Assembly (NCBI GenBank): GCA_049889655.1 | Contig: JBMHCY010000017.1 | Span: forward strand, 1 to 5,813 | Reading direction: 5' to 3' | Source of the DNA: UBA1172 sp049889655 | GTDB lineage: Bacteria > Pseudomonadota > Alphaproteobacteria > Puniceispirillales > UBA1172 | Length of the DNA stretch: 5,813 nt | Part shown: one piece after another, positions 5,166 through 5,813 of the stretch | Layout of the letters: every line of letters starts with the position of its first letter | Numbering within the stretch: position 1 is the stretch's first letter | Notes under the pieces: model-generated | Seen by the model: only the letters and a program-made list of their open reading frames with translations | Databases searched by the model: none | Told to the model about the DNA's origin: nothing | Made by a program: the position numbers and the translations under genes

Positions 5166-5813
5166 CTAGAGACGCTCACTCAGCTTCTTTTTGGCATCGG
5201 CACTGACCCAGGACATGATCATGTCGGTGTGGTTGGTCAGAACCCAGGCCGCCGCTTCATCAGCCGAAGCGTTGTTTTCTTCCTTCCATGCCAGCATGGT
5301 GCTGATGACATCATTGGGGAAGGACATTTTTTTGATAAACGCAGCCACTTCCGGCTCACGGCTGGCCAGGTCAGACGTGATCGCGTTCAGCACCGGTGCC
5401 GACGGGAAGCCGGAAACACCGATTTTGGCCGGATCAGCATCAGCCTGCTGGTTGACAGCGTGCTGGTCAGGATTGACGGCACCGATATCAACCTTGGTCA
5501 TCTTGTACTTACCCAGAACCGCTGTCGGCCCCCAGTAGTAACCGAACCAGGGTTCGTTATCGGCAAAGGCGGAAGCGATGGACGCCCCGAGGTTGGCCCC
5601 GGAACCGTGGTCAAAGACCTCAACACCGTTGGCTTCAAGCTGGTGAACAACTTTCAGGTTGTCGTTGACAATCCGGCAGCCCCAGCCGACAGGGCAGTTA
5701 TGGAAACGGCCACCGACCTTGTCGGGGTTGGCCAGAATGCCTTCAAGGGTTGTCAGTTCAGGATGCTTCTCGGCAAGCCAGGTGGGAATCCACCAGCCTT
5801 CTTCACCACCATT
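5166..5813 (-). CDS. proX: Periplasmic binding protein, glycine betaine type (ProX-like), N-terminus outside window
   Basis: The frame is open from the right edge to the TAG at 5168-5166, giving 215 C-terminal residues. This is the OpuAC/ProX-type solute receptor that delivers quaternary ammonium compounds to the permease. Visible marks, numbered from the window edge, are GWWIPTWLAEKHPELTT (6-22), CPVGWGC (40-46), GSGANLGASIASAFADNEPW (70-89) and GYYWGPTAVLGKY (91-103). CPVGWGC matches the CNPGWGC loop of E. coli ProX, and W44 and W94 fall where two of its three betaine-caging tryptophans (W140 and W188) lie. C40 and C46 could form the equivalent disulfide. The third tryptophan and any signal peptide are not visible. 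It is the first visible gene of the X-W-V operon, so the promoter is probably to the right. Glycine betaine, proline betaine, choline or a related methylated compound are all possible substrates. Confidence 0.9.
   Translation of the reverse strand, partial: NGGEEGWWIPTWLAEKHPELTTLEGILANPDKVGGRFHNCPVGWGCRIVNDNLKVVHQLEANGVEVFDHGSGANLGASIASAFADNEPWFGYYWGPTAVLGKYKMTKVDIGAVNPDQHAVNQQADADPAKIGVSGFPSAPVLNAITSDLASREPEVAAFIKKMSFPNDVISTMLAWKEENNASADEAAAWVLTNHTDMIMSWVSADAKKKLSERL

Overview
The window looks like ordinary chromosomal DNA of an alphaproteobacterium. The evidence is the ffh-rpsP order, the 30S protein S16 with a long Ala/Glu tail, the TRxD form of the Ffh G4 motif, and moderately high GC. 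I cannot name the order or genus. Every base is in or next to a gene. The longest non-coding stretch is about 230 bases (1964-2192).

Left part (1-1963, minus strand): ffh, the signal recognition particle GTPase, is followed 52 bases downstream by rpsP, which runs off the left edge. In many proteobacteria this pair begins the ffh-rpsP-rimM-trmD-rplS cluster, so the missing genes are expected to the left. Ffh targets nascent membrane proteins to the translocon, and S16 is a small-subunit assembly protein, so this is a translation and protein-export block.

Middle (2193-2981, plus strand): a single gene, divergent from ffh, for a membrane-anchored DUF218 protein of the ElyC/SanA/YdcF type. The 230-base gap upstream holds weak candidate divergent promoters. 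It also holds a hairpin whose 3' arm contains the ribosome binding site of the DUF218 gene.

Right part (2994-5813, minus strand): an ABC importer for quaternary ammonium compounds (glycine betaine, proline betaine, choline or similar). It is transcribed in the order binding protein (proX-type, 5' end cut by the window), permease (proW-type), ATPase (proV-type). The binding protein keeps two tryptophan positions and a Cys pair known from E. coli ProX. A strong 12-bp hairpin separates the binding-protein gene from the permease gene, the usual place for a differential-expression element. The ATPase has a shortened C-terminal regulatory region. The DUF218 gene and the ATPase gene converge with only 12 bases between them.

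I found no mobile element, CRISPR array, RNA gene or defence system, and nothing that amounts to a new biological system. The points worth a second look are small: the RNA hairpins at 2166-2190, 5117-5144 and 5092-5114, an 11-base copy of the anti-Shine-Dalgarno sequence, the low-complexity tails of S16 and Ffh, and the shortened ATPase.
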